Made by a program: the position numbers and the translations under genes. From assembly GCA_029834535.1 (NCBI GenBank), contig JAQMWT010000242.1, positions 1-64,000 of the forward strand: a DNA stretch of 64,000 nucleotides. Direction: 5' to 3'. Position 1 is the stretch's first letter. Each line of letters opens with the position of its first letter. This stretch comes from Chrysophaeum taylorii (Eukaryota; Sar; Pelagophyceae; Pelagomonadales; Pelagomonadaceae). Shown here one piece after another: positions 1 to 11,235 of the stretch. The notes beneath the pieces are model-generated. The model was not told the DNA's origin. It was given only the letters and a program-made list of their open reading frames with translations, and made no database searches.

Positions 1-3000
1 TTGGTGTGGTTGTTAGCACGAATCAACTCCGGTCGAGTGGTGTAGCGTAATTTCCCCGTTGCGAGGTCGAGTAAAATAATATTGGCATACCCTCGGACGG
101 TTGGCAATGGAGCAAGCATTGAGTGGATTTTAGAGCCGAGTTTGCGGTCACTTCCACGAAGATACCCTATATAGCGACTATGAGATAGGTGATGATCTTC
201 CAGAGCAAAATGAGAATCCTTATAATCGAAAGAGTTGTCGGTGGCCTTGTAGGTAAGGCAGCCAGGCATCACAAGAGAGCATCTGGACAAGAGCTTTTGT
301 ATGGCGGTGCCATAGGTGGCAGCGGAGCCAACTTGGGGAAGGGCTTGACTATCCACAAGTAACCCATAAACGGCTCCAGATATATGGACCTGTCCCGGTC
401 GCGGGGATGTCGGAAGCAGTGAACGTATACGTGCTCCCAAAGGCGTTGATGGGGATCTTTGGTGGTGGCGTTCTCTATGGTGAGGTTGCCGTCGGAATGG
501 TGGCCACCAGTTAAGAAGTAGGAGTTGTGTGATGTTGATGAGGTTGTAAGTAATAACCTGTGTGACGGTTGGTTAGTTTCGAAAACGGTTATGTAATAGG
601 ACACAGAGGTGAGTTAGTTTGTAAGCTTGCAAACACGTTATAGAGGATTGTAAAAATCTTGACGTGTATAGGATGTGTTGCATTGGGTAATGGCTCCATA
701 GAGGAGCGTTTAAAGCACAACTGATGATAAGTACACTCGGATTGAACAGAGTGAGTACGTTGCTCGTGAGCCTGTTGTGAGTGAAGGCGAAGCAGTAACA
801 TATTGAGGGTTCAAGGTCAGCCATAGTAAGCTGAGCAGAACCTGTGAGAGTAAGGTGCAAACGTTTTAGGAACGGGGATATATGGAGGATCGGGAACACC
901 CGGATCCAGTCTTTGGATAGTGGTTAGGTAGCCAAGGCGCTTGGGAATAGCTTGTAGATCATCCACGATCTTTAGGAAGGGGCGTGGATGGAGGATAGGC
1001 CACGACAATATTTTAATTGGTCCAGTAGAATACCTGCGTGCGATGCATATCCATCTTTCTATAGGTTGGTAGTCGCCACAGAGGTAGGTCGGGAACCTAT
1101 CAACAACATCGACACAGTAATCAAGGGTAGTATAGATAAGGCTGGCCACGCTGGTCTTGATGACAGTACTTATGGAGGCGTCATCTCAGCCAGTAGTACC
1201 AAGGGCTGGAGTAGCTTGATGACAGACAGCATGCTGTCGAAAAGAGAATCGTCCAGCAGACTGTGTAAGTCTTTTGTTGTTTTAGTAACTTCCTGTTTGT
1301 GCAGGGAGGAGTGATCACAATTATATCACAATAGAATGCGCCTTTCCTCTGGTGAGATTAGGTGAAGATGGTTAATAAAGGCGGGGAGAGATTCAAATAA
1401 TAGTACAGTAGGAAAACGGTGGCGTAACATGAACAAGCGTATCATCAGACTCAACAACAACTTTACATTGATATTTAAGCCTAAGTCATTAGTGGCTTGA
1501 GACAGGAACGCCGGAGTTGACAAACCAGAACAAAGTAACATGACAGAGGGTTTGCGGAGATTGGACTCTTGTGAGAGAAAAACTGGCCGTGAGAGTAGTC
1601 AACTTAATGGCTGCGTATTTGCTGAACAAATTTGTTCTGTTTCCGAAGATTGAGAACCAAAGGGCGAATCCACGGTCGATCTGGTAAAACTCGTTGGAGT
1701 AGGTAATTGTAGTATGCCAGTAGCCCTGTTTTCATGGTATCGCTTGAGGGAAATGCAAGAGCGAAGTTCCAGTCGCTTGTCGCGCGATGTTGTAAGTGAC
1801 AAGGGAGAGCAGGTAAATTAGCTGCTACATAGTGTATGGGTATACGTACATCTTTGTCTATGCGGCTCGTGACAGCGCTGAGCTTTGGCTCAGCTCGATC
1901 GTTGAACACGTGGTAAGATTTGTCTGGTTCCATTCGAGCATGCTCAGGATAGCGAGATGTCGGTTGCACTGGCTGAAGACAAAGCGAAGTCGATCTTAAC
2001 GTAGCCAATTTGTGGATGATCTGGTAGGGAATAACGATGTTGCGTGTTAACATCATGTGATGCCCGTTGTTGTCCTGTTGCCGTCTGAATAACAATCGGA
2101 GCGTACTTAGAGTCCAATGGTATTATATGATTGGGTATTGCGAAATCGTAGGTGGACATCAATGAGATGGTAGCACAAGAGTCAAAATATAGGAAAGAGC
2201 AATGTGGAGGACACTGTTTACCTTCATGTAGTTGGTGAGGAAGGCGTTTTCCGAATGTGGGCAAGTAGTGGAGAGACTGGCGTGAAGAAGTTCTTCAGCA
2301 ATAACAGATCGTTGGAATAATGATCGGTTGAACAGGTGGTGATGGCTCGTCAGCCTCATCAGCCATGCCGTGCTTTTCGTCAAATGACGATAGAGAGGTG
2401 TGATCGGCATCCCTTTTGGTTTCGGCTTGTGATGGTAGATTGAGGGCAGATTGGACCTGTGAAGATAGCGAGGACAATAATGCTGGTGGTAAAGCCGAGA
2501 TGGCGGAAGCGGTAAAGAGGTTAGACACAGTATTGGAAGGATTACCCTGTGTGTTTGTAGTAGGAGGAGTTGTTGTTGGGGTGGGAGCAGTAACAACAGT
2601 ATGGTGTTGTGGCTCCACGTAGTTTAACGACTTTTCGGTCGAGGATAGATGAACGTCTACATCATAAATGATGTCTTCTGCAAACATGAGCTGTTCGTTT
2701 AGACGAAGTAACTACTGTTGTCCTCAGTAGATGTTGTTGACAGGATATCGGCTGATTGTAGCAAGGTCTCAAATAACTTGTTGATATTCTGTTGTAGCTG
2801 AGCCGAGTATCATTATCTGTCACATGCCGTGAGTTCGCTACACTGTCTCGCAGGGTGTTTAAGGTGTGGTTTGTTCGATCTAATAATTTCATGTTAGACC
2901 GAGAGGACCTGTCAAAAGTGCGGGGGTAAATTGGACGGTCATGGGACTGTCCGGCAGTTTTCTTGGTGACGTAAGAATCACCAGGACGATAATACGATAA

Positions 3001-4330
3001 ATCGCTGCGAGAGAAAGGCTGGCGAGCATCATTAGAGTTACGCAAGCGTCTAGCATTAAACGTGGAAGATGTACCAGGTTGGGACGAAGTGATGAAGGCG
3101 AGTGTGTTAGCAGTTTGAGTCAGACTTTTGTCCGATGAGTCCAAAGTATGTGTAAGTAGTAACTTTGGCTTTGGTTGAGATGATAAACCTTCGACATAGG
3201 GTTGCCAAGAAACAGGGCGTTCTAAGCGCTTTTGTTCGACCCATTTGATACGACGTTGTAAAGGTCTAATGCGTATTCTAAAATGTAGCTTGGGTTGGTA
3301 GGGTGACACAATCGTTCAGCTTCTGGTACAGGTCGAGATGAAGATCGGGTTTCGTACATATAACACCAATCTACCCAACCACGATCGTAACGGTTGTTGC
3401 TGGTATTATCGGCATAATGCCGATGAATCTCTTCAGATTTTTCTGCAAAGAGTGCCAAAGTCGAATTGAAGGTCAGTCTCTTCCTGGTTAAGTTGGTAAG
3501 AGATTTGCCTAAATGCTAGGACAGCTTCGATAAATACATGGACATACCAGTTAGGATTATAAACAACAGAGTTAAATTGCTGTTTCAAATAAGACACATC
3601 AGTAGTCGTAACAGACTCGTAGTGACTAAAGGCGATGAGCATAATAGCTCGAGCCTTGTTGGGTAAATAACTTTTGTTGTATACCTCATTGATGGCGGGC
3701 CAGGCCGCAAGTGCGGTTTTCCAACACTTTCAAGATTGAAGTAAGTATGCAAGAATGTAGCGTACGTGTTCTGGTAAGTGTGCCAGTCAGCTGCAGTTAA
3801 CGAAAACATGGTAACCGGGGCACGAACACGAGTGTCGAAAGCTAGTGCCTTCGCGCGCGATTTAAGATTCGTTCCTCTTCTAAGAAACGAGCATTGATTT
3901 CAGGACGTAATGCCTTGCCTTCATAGTCGCAACAGACGGTAGTTAGCTGAGCTACTTCTGCATCAGGTAAGTGGGGGAAAGCTTCGTTGGTGAAATGCCA
4001 TTCCTGATACTCAGGGGGCAATTCATCAACAGTTAAACGGAGATCAGCAGCCCTATCGGTCTTCCATTCCAGGAAAACGCGATCGAGAATTTGATTCCGG
4101 AGGATCTCGTAGTCCTTGCATGACCGAGTATATGCTTCGTACGAGTCGTACTCGAGGAAAGCATCGGCATGACTTGCGGTTCTGAAGCTGAAATCGATTT
4201 CCATCGTTAAGAAACTCAACTACAGGAGCTTCGAGCTTCAATATATCCGCACCTGTGATCGCCTTGGGTGCGGCTCGTGCTGCGTGTTCTGCCATAGCAG
4301 TTGACGGGGAACCTGTGGGTTCAGTCACGC
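1..4330 (-). pseudogene. Decayed copia-like gag-pol, copy 1 (runs off the left edge)
   Basis: Protein pieces in all three minus frames line up in order with the more intact element at 24.3-33.4 kb. Gag pieces lie from 4,328 down to about 2,295; one near 4,150 carries DSYEAYTR, matching the other gag. A retropepsin-like piece near 2,190 carries FDSCATIS. Pieces from about 2,095 to position 1 match the long extra region that precedes the integrase in the other copy (shared strings include YLCGDYQ and NQPSHRL). The left edge corresponds to roughly 29,780 of the other copy, so integrase and reverse transcriptase lie outside the window. Several frameshifts separate the pieces, so this is a dead copy. 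Divergence from copy 2 is clearly visible, so they are not recent duplicates. Assignment as LTR retroelement is firm; superfamily is taken from copy 2. Confidence 0.85.
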
Positions 4331-5105
4331 AGTTGACACTGTCTAGACATTCTAAGGGGTCTGTCTATCGGTGTCTATGTACACTCATCGTTTTCGATGG
4401 ACGGTGTCTATTTGACGACTGTGCAAGCTGTGAGTCCAGAGTAGTGTCGCTAAGCGTAGTCACTCAGGCAGCTGGTTAGTTTTGGTGCTCTCAAGGAGCT
4501 TGTTAAGTGCATTGCCATGGAATGTACGAGTGGACGTACCCAAAATATTCCATAACATGTGTGCAAGAGTACAGGTTAGCCAATTACACACACATCAACA
4601 TTGACATGACAATACGATGCTATGAACAGGTGCACACAAGGTTACACGATCACGTGTGCAAAAAGGTATTATATACAGCCCAATGGTAATGGCGTTGTAT
4701 TTACAAGTGTGTTTACGTGTCGAGGCTGAGCCGGCGCGGTAACGGCCCAATACCCATAGGTTACGTGCACGTTTTAACACATGGTTTCTCAGGGACCCGC
4801 CTGGGCCCATAACCTGCAGAGCATTAGCAAGCAGTGGTAAGTCACCTGGGAAACCATCCCGTCTCATCATGAACGTCTGGAAGTATTTAATTCGGGGAAT
4901 GAAAAGGTATGTTCCCTATATCCTCAGAACACGACAGGCGGCATCTAGAACTACACGAGAAAGGTAAAGTGTATAGTGCTACATACCTCGGGGCGCGCTA
5001 GACCATGATGATGAGCGTAGGCACAAATCAGAGGACTATTTGATTGTGTAGAAAGGAAGAAGAAGGGTAAGGAAGAGATCACGTTCTCAACGGACGGATA
5101 AGGGT
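4331..5105 (-). repeat. LTR/leader-like sequence upstream of the minus-strand gag
   Basis: Lying just 5' of the decayed gag, the part from about 4,700 to 5,100 resembles, in reverse complement, plus-strand stretches near 10,905-11,160 and 12,230-12,480. Shared landmarks are GTCCTCTGATTTGTGC, CATCATCATGGTCTAGCGCG and GGTTATGGGCCCA. Its position and recurrence fit a 5' LTR with leader. I could not define exact ends, a primer-binding site or a target duplication. From 4,331 to about 4,700 I see only probable leader without recognisable features. Confidence 0.5.
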
Positions 5106-5149
5106 AAGAGGCAGCAGATTTCTCTACAGTTAGGTATGACCCTCGCAAG

Positions 5150-5854
5150 ATGGTCCTTGTGCACCACATCGGCTTCTTCCTCAACATCCTCAAGCTGATG
5201 GTGTCCTTCGAACCGTCCCAGCGCCTCACCGAACGCACGATCCTCGAATGTATCGAAACCATGCTTCTGAACGGCTTCTACTCCCCGGACATCATCGACG
5301 ACCCGCACACTCGCCCCTGGCACAAATCCATCGCCCGCATGTATCAGGAACTCACGCATCCGGGTACGTACCACGATCTTCAGTTCGTGCAGGGTGGGTC
5401 CGTCCAACAAATAGATGACACGCTCCTTGCGTTGTCTCGTCGGACAAATCACGTTATCCCCGGGTCGCCCCACCCGGAACTCCGGGCTCGCACTCTCGCT
5501 GACTACTTGGACCGCCCTCCCAATACCCCACACCAGGCGCATCTCACCGTGATTCTCACGAACGGCGAACCGGAGCCTCCCTCGGCCGATTCCGATAGTG
5601 ACCGCGACGACGCCCACGAGGCTCACCCCGCCACCCACGACGCCTCCGAGGAAGACGACGCCCCGTTTAGCGCTCTCATGCAAGACGCCTTCGAGACCCT
5701 CGTTGATGACTCGTCGGATTACGAACTGCATTACGAGGGTGCCAAGCGTCAACACAAGCCGAACCGTCGACCCCGTCCCGGCCCCAAAGAGCCTCGATCC
5801 ACGTCCACGTTCGACAACCGGGTCATCCGGAGTGTCTGCGTCGTGGTGGATTGA
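5150..5854 (+). CDS. Hypothetical protein, possibly a 3' exon truncated by an LTR element
   Basis: A 234-residue frame with strong C-rich third-position use, unlike the AT-richer retroelement next to it. The N-terminal 120 residues look globular; a central acidic part (SADSDSDRDDAHEAHPATHD) and a basic, Pro-rich tail follow. I recognise no family. The frame is open back to 5,108, and a pyrimidine-rich stretch ending in CTACAG at 5,124-5,129 would serve as a 3' splice site. The ATG at 5,150 is therefore only the first Met; the real N-terminus may lie in an exon now separated by the LTR-like sequence ending near 5,105. Could equally be a remnant. Confidence 0.4.
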   Translation: MVLVHHIGFFLNILKLMVSFEPSQRLTERTILECIETMLLNGFYSPDIIDDPHTRPWHKSIARMYQELTHPGTYHDLQFVQGGSVQQIDDTLLALSRRTNHVIPGSPHPELRARTLADYLDRPPNTPHQAHLTVILTNGEPEPPSADSDSDRDDAHEAHPATHDASEEDDAPFSALMQDAFETLVDDSSDYELHYEGAKRQHKPNRRPRPGPKEPRSTSTFDNRVIRSVCVVVD

Positions 5855-6098
5855 CCAAACTTCACTCTTTGACCGGGTGACATTGTTTATATATTTTTTA
5901 GCGACACCTTACGTCGGAAACACGGCGGACATACAAGCTCGGGTGAGTTGCAGAGCTGTATAGCTGTGTGTGCTGAGGTGACGCGTTCGAGCCGAGCTAC
6001 ACACCGCTCACACTGGGAGGTGAGTGCTGACACTCACAGCTAAGATTAGGAATGATAAACGTGGATGATATGATGTCTGTGTGTCATGAACTCGAGAA

Positions 6099-6203
6099 GA
6101 CTCCATAGCTCAGCTGGTCAGAGCGCGAGACTGTTAACGAACCGTGCACGGCGGTTACGATCAGATTATCTCGAGGTCCTGGGTTCGATCCCCCGTGGAG
6201 TCG
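6099..6203 (+). tRNA. tRNA-Asn (anticodon GTT) with a 31-nt intron
   Basis: Folds by eye as a tRNA. The acceptor GACTCCA at 6,099 pairs fully with TGGAGTC ending at 6,202, and G6203 is the discriminator. D stem is GCTC/GAGC; anticodon stem CGAGA pairs with TCTCG at 6,169-6,173. The loop begins CTGTTA, giving anticodon GTT. An extra 31 nt (6,137-6,167) sits one base 3' of the anticodon, the canonical eukaryotic intron position. The T-loop is TTCGATC; the T stem has one mismatch. No CCA is encoded, as expected in a nuclear gene. The mismatch leaves some doubt about function. Confidence 0.8.
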
Positions 6204-6328
6204 TCTAGCGTGAGGTGGGATGATGCTGTATTTTTTGTTCATTGATGTGACGGGTCAGCCCCAAGGCTGCCACTGTAGCCTGGACTTCTCGTCTGCGGCT
6301 TTTAACCCACGAGAGCGACAGAAGGCTG

Positions 6329-6431
6329 GACTCCATAGCTCAGCAGGTCAGAGCGCGAGACTGTTCACGGTCACTTTCTACGTTGTTATGGACCATCTCG
6401 AGGTCCTGGGTTTCGACCCCTCGTGGATTCG
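6329..6431 (+). pseudogene. Degenerate intron-containing tRNA-Asn copy
   Basis: The first 36 bases are nearly identical to the tRNA-Asn 230 bp upstream, and the anticodon stem halves CGAGA/TCTCG and the GTT anticodon are kept. The 3' acceptor strand TGGATTC has a mismatch, the T-arm is altered (GGGTTTCGACCCC) and the base after the anticodon is C. The intron-like insert (about 6,367-6,395) has a different sequence from that of the upstream copy. Best read as a tandem duplicate losing function, though a working isogene is possible. Confidence 0.6.
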
Positions 6432-6590
6432 TCTTATCACGATAAATGGTGGATAGTTTTCAACCGTAACCCTGCGATCGCTAACCATTGGTTGCGATGG
6501 AGGACGGCGCCTAACACGCTTGCTCCCTGCGGCGGCCCCGGCCGTCCCGGAGTGAGACGGTGCCTGCTCGCATCCCGGGCTGGCCGGTTA

Positions 6591-9500
6591 ACTAACTAAC
6601 TAACTTCGGGCCTCTCCCGGGCATGGGAGCCAGGCTGGGCCGGCAGTAGCCGGTCCAGGATCACAGAGCAAAAATCACACAGTTGGGGTAGAGGCGAGGG
6701 ATGAAAGTGCATGGATGGCGGACCGCCACTGCGCGCGGTCTTGTGCGAGGTCGTGCCACGAGTTGAAGGGGATGTCGCATTTCCGGAGTGCCTTGGCGAG
6801 CGACCTCCCGTACGTCATCTGCGGAGCCCCCGGTGGGCGCTTGGAGCGGACCCAAGACGAGAGCATCTTGCGAGGGAGTCGGGAGAAGGGCATGCGGGCG
6901 ACGTGACCGGCCCAGCGGAGCTGGCGGCGCGTGACGTAGACGTCGATGGACTCGAGGCCGAGGCGCCGCAGCAGGATCTCCGTTGAGATGTGGTGGAACC
7001 AGGTGTGTTTCCGGGTCACACGACACATGACGCGGGCGCACTGCGCGTGGAAACACCGCAGCCGGCGGAACAGGACCTCGGTGAGGCACCACGATTCCGC
7101 ACCGTGAAGGAGGATGGCCAGGACGAGCGAGACATAGACGAGGCGCTTGGCGCGAGCAGAGACGGACTTCGAGGCGAAGATGCAGTCCCGCAAGGCACCG
7201 AAGGCCTGAGACGCCTTCTTGATCCGCGCGTCGACGTCTGAGTCGTCGCGGCAGTCGCGCGAGAGGACCGAGCCGAGGTACTTAAACTGGTCGACGACCG
7301 GTATGAAGCGGCCGCGCCCGAGCTCGATGTCCGAGAGGTTCGTGTCGTCGAACGACTTTGGGTCGCCGTACAGGTGTGCCGGGCGAGCGACGAACAGCAT
7401 CTCCGTTTTGGACGCCGCTTTCGTGTGTCGGTTGCCGCAATGCACCTCCATGCCCCAGGCGTCGCAGTGTTCGATGAGGCGCGGTGTCTCGCTGGCGGCG
7501 ATGTGGCGGTCCCAGAAGAGAAAGGCAACGTCGTCGGCGTACGCCGATTCATCGAAGGGAAACTCGTCGCCGCGAGCGGACCAACCCCGGTTCGTCATCT
7601 GAAAGTCTTTCCGCGTACGGTAGACACACGGGGCGCGGCCATGGCGTCGTCGAAACGACGTCGTCAGTGCCGCCATGAACAGCACGAACAGGACGGGGCC
7701 CAGGACGTCGCCCTGCTTGACGCCGATGATCGAGTCAACCGAGGCGACGACACCGCTGACCGAGAAGTGGACCTGGATTCGGTGGAGGCCCTTGATGACT
7801 GCGACGAGCTTCGGCGGGACGCCGAACTTCAGGAGCACCTCCCAGAGAAGCTCTCGGGACGCGGTCGAACGCCTTAACGAAATCGATGAACAGTACCCAC
7901 GAGTCCTGACCGTGCTCACGCCGCTTCTTCAGCGCTAGCTTGAGCGAGAAGGTGGCGTCGGACGTACCGCGCTCGGGTCGGAAGCCACATTGGGACTCGT
8001 GATCGAGGGCCTCGCAGATGACGTTGAGTCGCGCACGGACGATGTTCGAAACGATCTTCTGCGCGACCTCGAGCATCATGATCCCGCGGTAGTTGCCCGG
8101 CAGGGAGAGGTCCCCCTTCTTGGGGAGAATCCCGAGGAGGCCTACGTCCCACTCGGCCGGCTGGACTTCGGACTCCCAGAACTCGAGGACTACACGCTCC
8201 AACAGCGGGAGCGTGCGAGCGTCGGTGGCGAGCGCCTTCCAGACCTCCGCGCGCAGGCCCGATTCGCCGGGCGCGGTGCAGTTCAGCTGACCAACGGCCC
8301 GTTTTATCTCCTCCTGCGTCGGTGGTTCCCCGAGTTCCGGACGGATCGGCAACTGGTCAACGTCGTTGATCACGGTGGGGTCGTAGCGAGCTTGTCGACT
8401 GTAGAGCTGCTTGAAGTGCGCCTTGAACACGTCGGCGTTCTCCTGTGGCGACGAGCACCTGCTACCGTCGGCCTTCGTCATCTGCACCTGCCTAGCCAAT
8501 GTGGTCTTCGTGAGACCGCGTCGGAGCCGTCCGACCGTATTCCAGTATTTCGAGGTGCCGCCGAGCGACTCGCTTCCCGCGTTGAGTCCGGCACACAGAC
8601 GAGTAATCCATCGCTCTTTCGCCCGTGCTACGGCCTTCGCGAGCCGCGACTTGATCGCCCGAAGGTCGTCGAGGATCGTGGACGCCGAGCGAAGACGGCG
8701 CCGGGCACCGAGCGAGAGCACAAACGCGTGGAGGGAGTTGCGTCGCTCGATCAGAGGCTGGAGCTCTTCCGCCGCGTCCTCAAACCATCCGGGTCGGAGG
8801 CGTCGGGTCTTCGGCAGTAAGGCGTCAGAGGCCGAGGCCGCCGCCCGCGCAAGGCGGGAGTACGGCGAGGACGGCGAGCCCTGGTCGGCGTCGGCCTGGT
8901 CGGCGTCGGGTATCTCGTCCGTGGCGTCGGTCGGTGCGTCGTCGGTCGCGTTGTCATGTGACCCACGGCCCAAGCCGAAGATGTCGAGCACTTTCGAGCA
9001 CCACCGGCGCCGGAATCCGAAGCGCGTGCTTTCTGAGCGCAGGGGAGCGTAGTCGAGGCGCGCCAGAGAGGGCCGTGTGCCAGGAGGCCGTGCGAGGCGG
9101 ACTTTGACGCGCAGGATGCACTTGAGAGCGCGGTGGTCCGAGTCCACGAGGCTGCTGGTCAAACCCACATCAGCGAACCGGTGCACGTCGCGCCGCCGTG
9201 AGATCATGTGATCGAGCTGGTACGTTTTCCAGGAGCGCGGGTGCAGCCACGACGCGTAGGCGCGCTTGCGGAAGAACGTGCCGACCGACGCCAGACGCCG
9301 TGTTGCGAGGAACGTGTGGAGACGGCGGCCAGCGTTGTTGACGTAAGGCGCCCCGTAGGGCCCACAGGGGCCGTCGACGACGTACTTGGAGCGCACGCCG
9401 AGAGCCGCGTTCCCGTCCATCCCCAGGACGAGGATGTCGTCCGGCCGTCGCGCTTGAAGCGCAAGGTCAATGTCGTCGAAGAACGCGTCCCACTTCTCGT

Positions 9501-10046
9501 CAGGCGCGGTTCCGACTGGAGCGTAAGCGCTCATGACGAAGAGGCCGAGGTCTCGATCGTCATCGTCCTGGACATCGAGTCGCAGCGCAATAACTCGCGC
9601 AGATGCGCGGATAACGGTGCTGCCGCTCGCGTGCCACGCCTGTTGCGCCGCAGGGGACAGCACCACGGCCACACCCTGGCTGCCGCGGGAAGACTGCTCG
9701 GAGGCTGCCAAACCGGAACAAACAGCGACGTAGCCGTGTCGCTCGAGCGACTCGTTGCCGGTGAGCCACGTCTCCTGCAACGTGGCCGCGAAGATGTCCC
9801 GCCGCCGTAAAGATGCGAACAACTCTTCCTTCTTCTCGTCGCGTCGCAGACCGCGAACGTTTTGGTCCACGAATAATCGACCCGTCCGTCGCGTTCTACC
9901 CAACCGAGCGAACCCCATCCCAGCGCAGACTTTCCGGGTGCTAACCGGCCAGCCCGGGAGGCGGGCAGGCACCGTCTCACTCCGGGACGGCCGGGGCCGC
10001 CGCAGGGAGCAAGCGTATTAGGCGCCGTCCTCCATCGCAACCATAA
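6591..10046 (-). mobile_element. Near full-length RTE-like non-LTR retrotransposon
   Basis: A single-ORF LINE with an endonuclease-reverse transcriptase polyprotein, a short leader at the 9.97-10.05 kb end and a 3' UTR ending in (TTAG)n at about 6,591-6,605. The 3' end carries GGCTCCCATGCCCGGGAGAG (as minus strand), shared with all SINE-like copies in the window. Absence of a separate ORF1 and the C-terminal part with RRQLRWAGHVARM resemble RTE-type elements; the clade assignment is by memory of motifs only. Confidence 0.8.
6675..9972 (-). pseudogene. LINE endonuclease-reverse transcriptase polyprotein, one frameshift
   Basis: The first frame (9,972 to about 7,855) carries an AP-endonuclease-like domain: LFVDQNVRGL at the start, LQETW, VLGMDGNA, and QLDHMISRR and SDHRAL near its end. 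Reverse transcriptase motifs follow: LGILPKKGD, NYRGI, CGFRPERGTSD and FIDFVKAFDRV. At about 7,848-7,858 two bases appear to be missing and the reading moves to a second frame ending at 6,675, which carries GVKQGDVLGPVLF, the AYADDV catalytic box, QFKYLGSVLSRD and the C-terminal RRQLRWAGHVARM. Apart from this frameshift the coding sequence is open for about 1.1 kilo-residues, so the copy is young. The enzyme would nick genomic DNA and prime cDNA synthesis there. Confidence 0.9.
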
Positions 10047-10479
10047 GGCCGGTTACCACCCGGAAAGTCCGCGCTGGGATGGGGTTCGCTCGGTTGGGCA
10101 GAACGCGACGGACAGGTCGATTGTTCGTGGACCAACACGTTTGCGGCCTGCGACGCTTTTGCACGACTTCGCACAAGACCGCGCGCAGTGGCGGTCCGTC
10201 ATCAACGAGTCCTCGTCCCTCGCCTCAGCCCCAACTGCGTGATTTTCCTCTGTGATTCCGGATCGGCCCCTGCCTGTCCGGCCTGGCTCCCATGCTCGGG
10301 AGAGGTCTGAAGTTAGTTAGTTAGTTTTCAACCTCAACATTGGTGTACGTTATTGTTTCCACAACGGACCGCCGGTAGGTTTTGCAACGGTTTTGCCACG
10401 TCGTTCTCACCTTTAAGAAAGTCGTGAGCGCCACGGGGGAAGAAGGGTGCTTGGGTTGAGGTGAGTTCGATTCATATAT

Positions 10480-10584
10480 GTGTGTCTTTAAATGTCGACT
10501 GCTAAGAGGGGGGTGTGTGTGGGGAGCATGAAGGATGTGGGTGGGTTTGTGGGGTATGAGGGATGTGCCTGTATATGTGTGGCT
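10480..10584 (+). repeat. Partial copy of the GTCGACTGCTAAGAGGGG repeat
   Basis: Begins with TCTTTAAATGTCGACTGC and a G/T-rich run, then GGATGTGGGTGGGTTTGTGG. The same sequence occurs at 59,565-59,680 and, on the other strand, several times in 21.9-22.5 kb and at 41.4-41.5 kb. Interrupted on its right by a SINE-like insertion. Confidence 0.7.
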
Positions 10585-10875
10585 GGGTCGTTCACCTATT
10601 CGCCTCCCGGGCGGGCCGGTTGGCAGCCGGAACGTTCGCAGTGGGACGGGGTATGGCCGGGGGGCGAAGACGGAAGGTTATCGACGAGTTGGTTGTCAGT
10701 CACATCGCGGTCTCCTCGTCGCATGGCGACAAGCTTGATGGTCACTCTCCGCCGACCGACCTTTCGGCGCTCCTCGTCTACAGGCCCGTGATTCCGGACT
10801 GGCACCTGTCGGTCCGGCCTGGCTCCCATGCTCGGGAGAGGTCTGAAGTTAGTTAGTTAGTTAGTTAGGGTCGTT
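10585..10875 (+). mobile_element. SINE-like LINE derivative with (TTAG)n tail and 8-bp target duplication
   Basis: Flanked by gggtcgtt at 10,585-10,592 and 10,868-10,875. The 5' part (CCTCCCGGGCGGGCCGGTT) resembles the LINE leader; the 3' part (GGCTCCCATGCTCGGGAGAG) equals the LINE 3' end and runs into TTAGTTAGTTAGTTAG. About 275 bp with no open product of its own, so mobilisation by the LINE enzyme is the natural reading. Confidence 0.75.
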
Positions 10876-10904
10876 TAGAATACCAACCCTGCCCAGTATG
10901 TACA

Positions 10905-11235
10905 CTCCAGCTCTTTAGCGCGCCCATTAGGTACATAGTCTTACATGTTAAATTAGGTGTAGTTCTGCGTGTCGTCTGTCGTGTGCTGAGCCCAGGGGTA
11001 CTAACCTGTTCCCCGAACTCTTACCTGCCAGACTCACGCGGTGACGCGGGATGGTTCTTCAGTGACTTCATACCACCGCAATGTAGAATACTCTGCTGGT
11101 TATGGGCCCAGCGGGGTCCTGAAAAACCATGTGTTGCGTGCTAGTAACTGTTGGGTGTGAGACTGTTACGCTACACACGTATGGACTGCATAGCTTAGTG
11201 TGTCGGCTTATATGTCGTGTTGTAGATGAGTATTG
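10905..11235 (+). repeat. LTR-like relic, plus orientation
   Basis: Matches the LTR-like stretch at 12,320-12,480 and the reverse complement of 4.7-5.1 kb: shared GTCGTCTGTCGTGTGCTGAG, GGTTATGGGCCCAG and AAACCATGTGTT. It directly abuts an LTR-like sequence in the opposite orientation. No coding sequence seen. Confidence 0.5.

Larger units (their letters stand above)
6454..10333 (+). mobile_element. Short LINE-derived (SINE-like) element split by a full LINE, with target-site duplications
   Basis: The unit is flanked by a 12-bp direct repeat, tagttttcaacc, at 6,454-6,465 and 10,322-10,333. Its plus-strand halves, 6,466-6,590 and 10,047-10,321, join as leader sequence, a short stretch equal to the 5' part of the LINE ORF, then the LINE 3' end and a (TTAG)n tail. 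It is thus an internally deleted derivative of the same family. The minus-strand LINE sits inside it, and the bases ggccggtta are repeated on both sides of the LINE (6,582-6,590; 10,047-10,055), as expected for a target duplication. Confidence 0.8.

Noticed and set aside
7374-9052. Several long plus-strand frames across the LINE
   Set aside because: Antisense shadows of the endonuclease-reverse transcriptase, which is supported by many family motifs.
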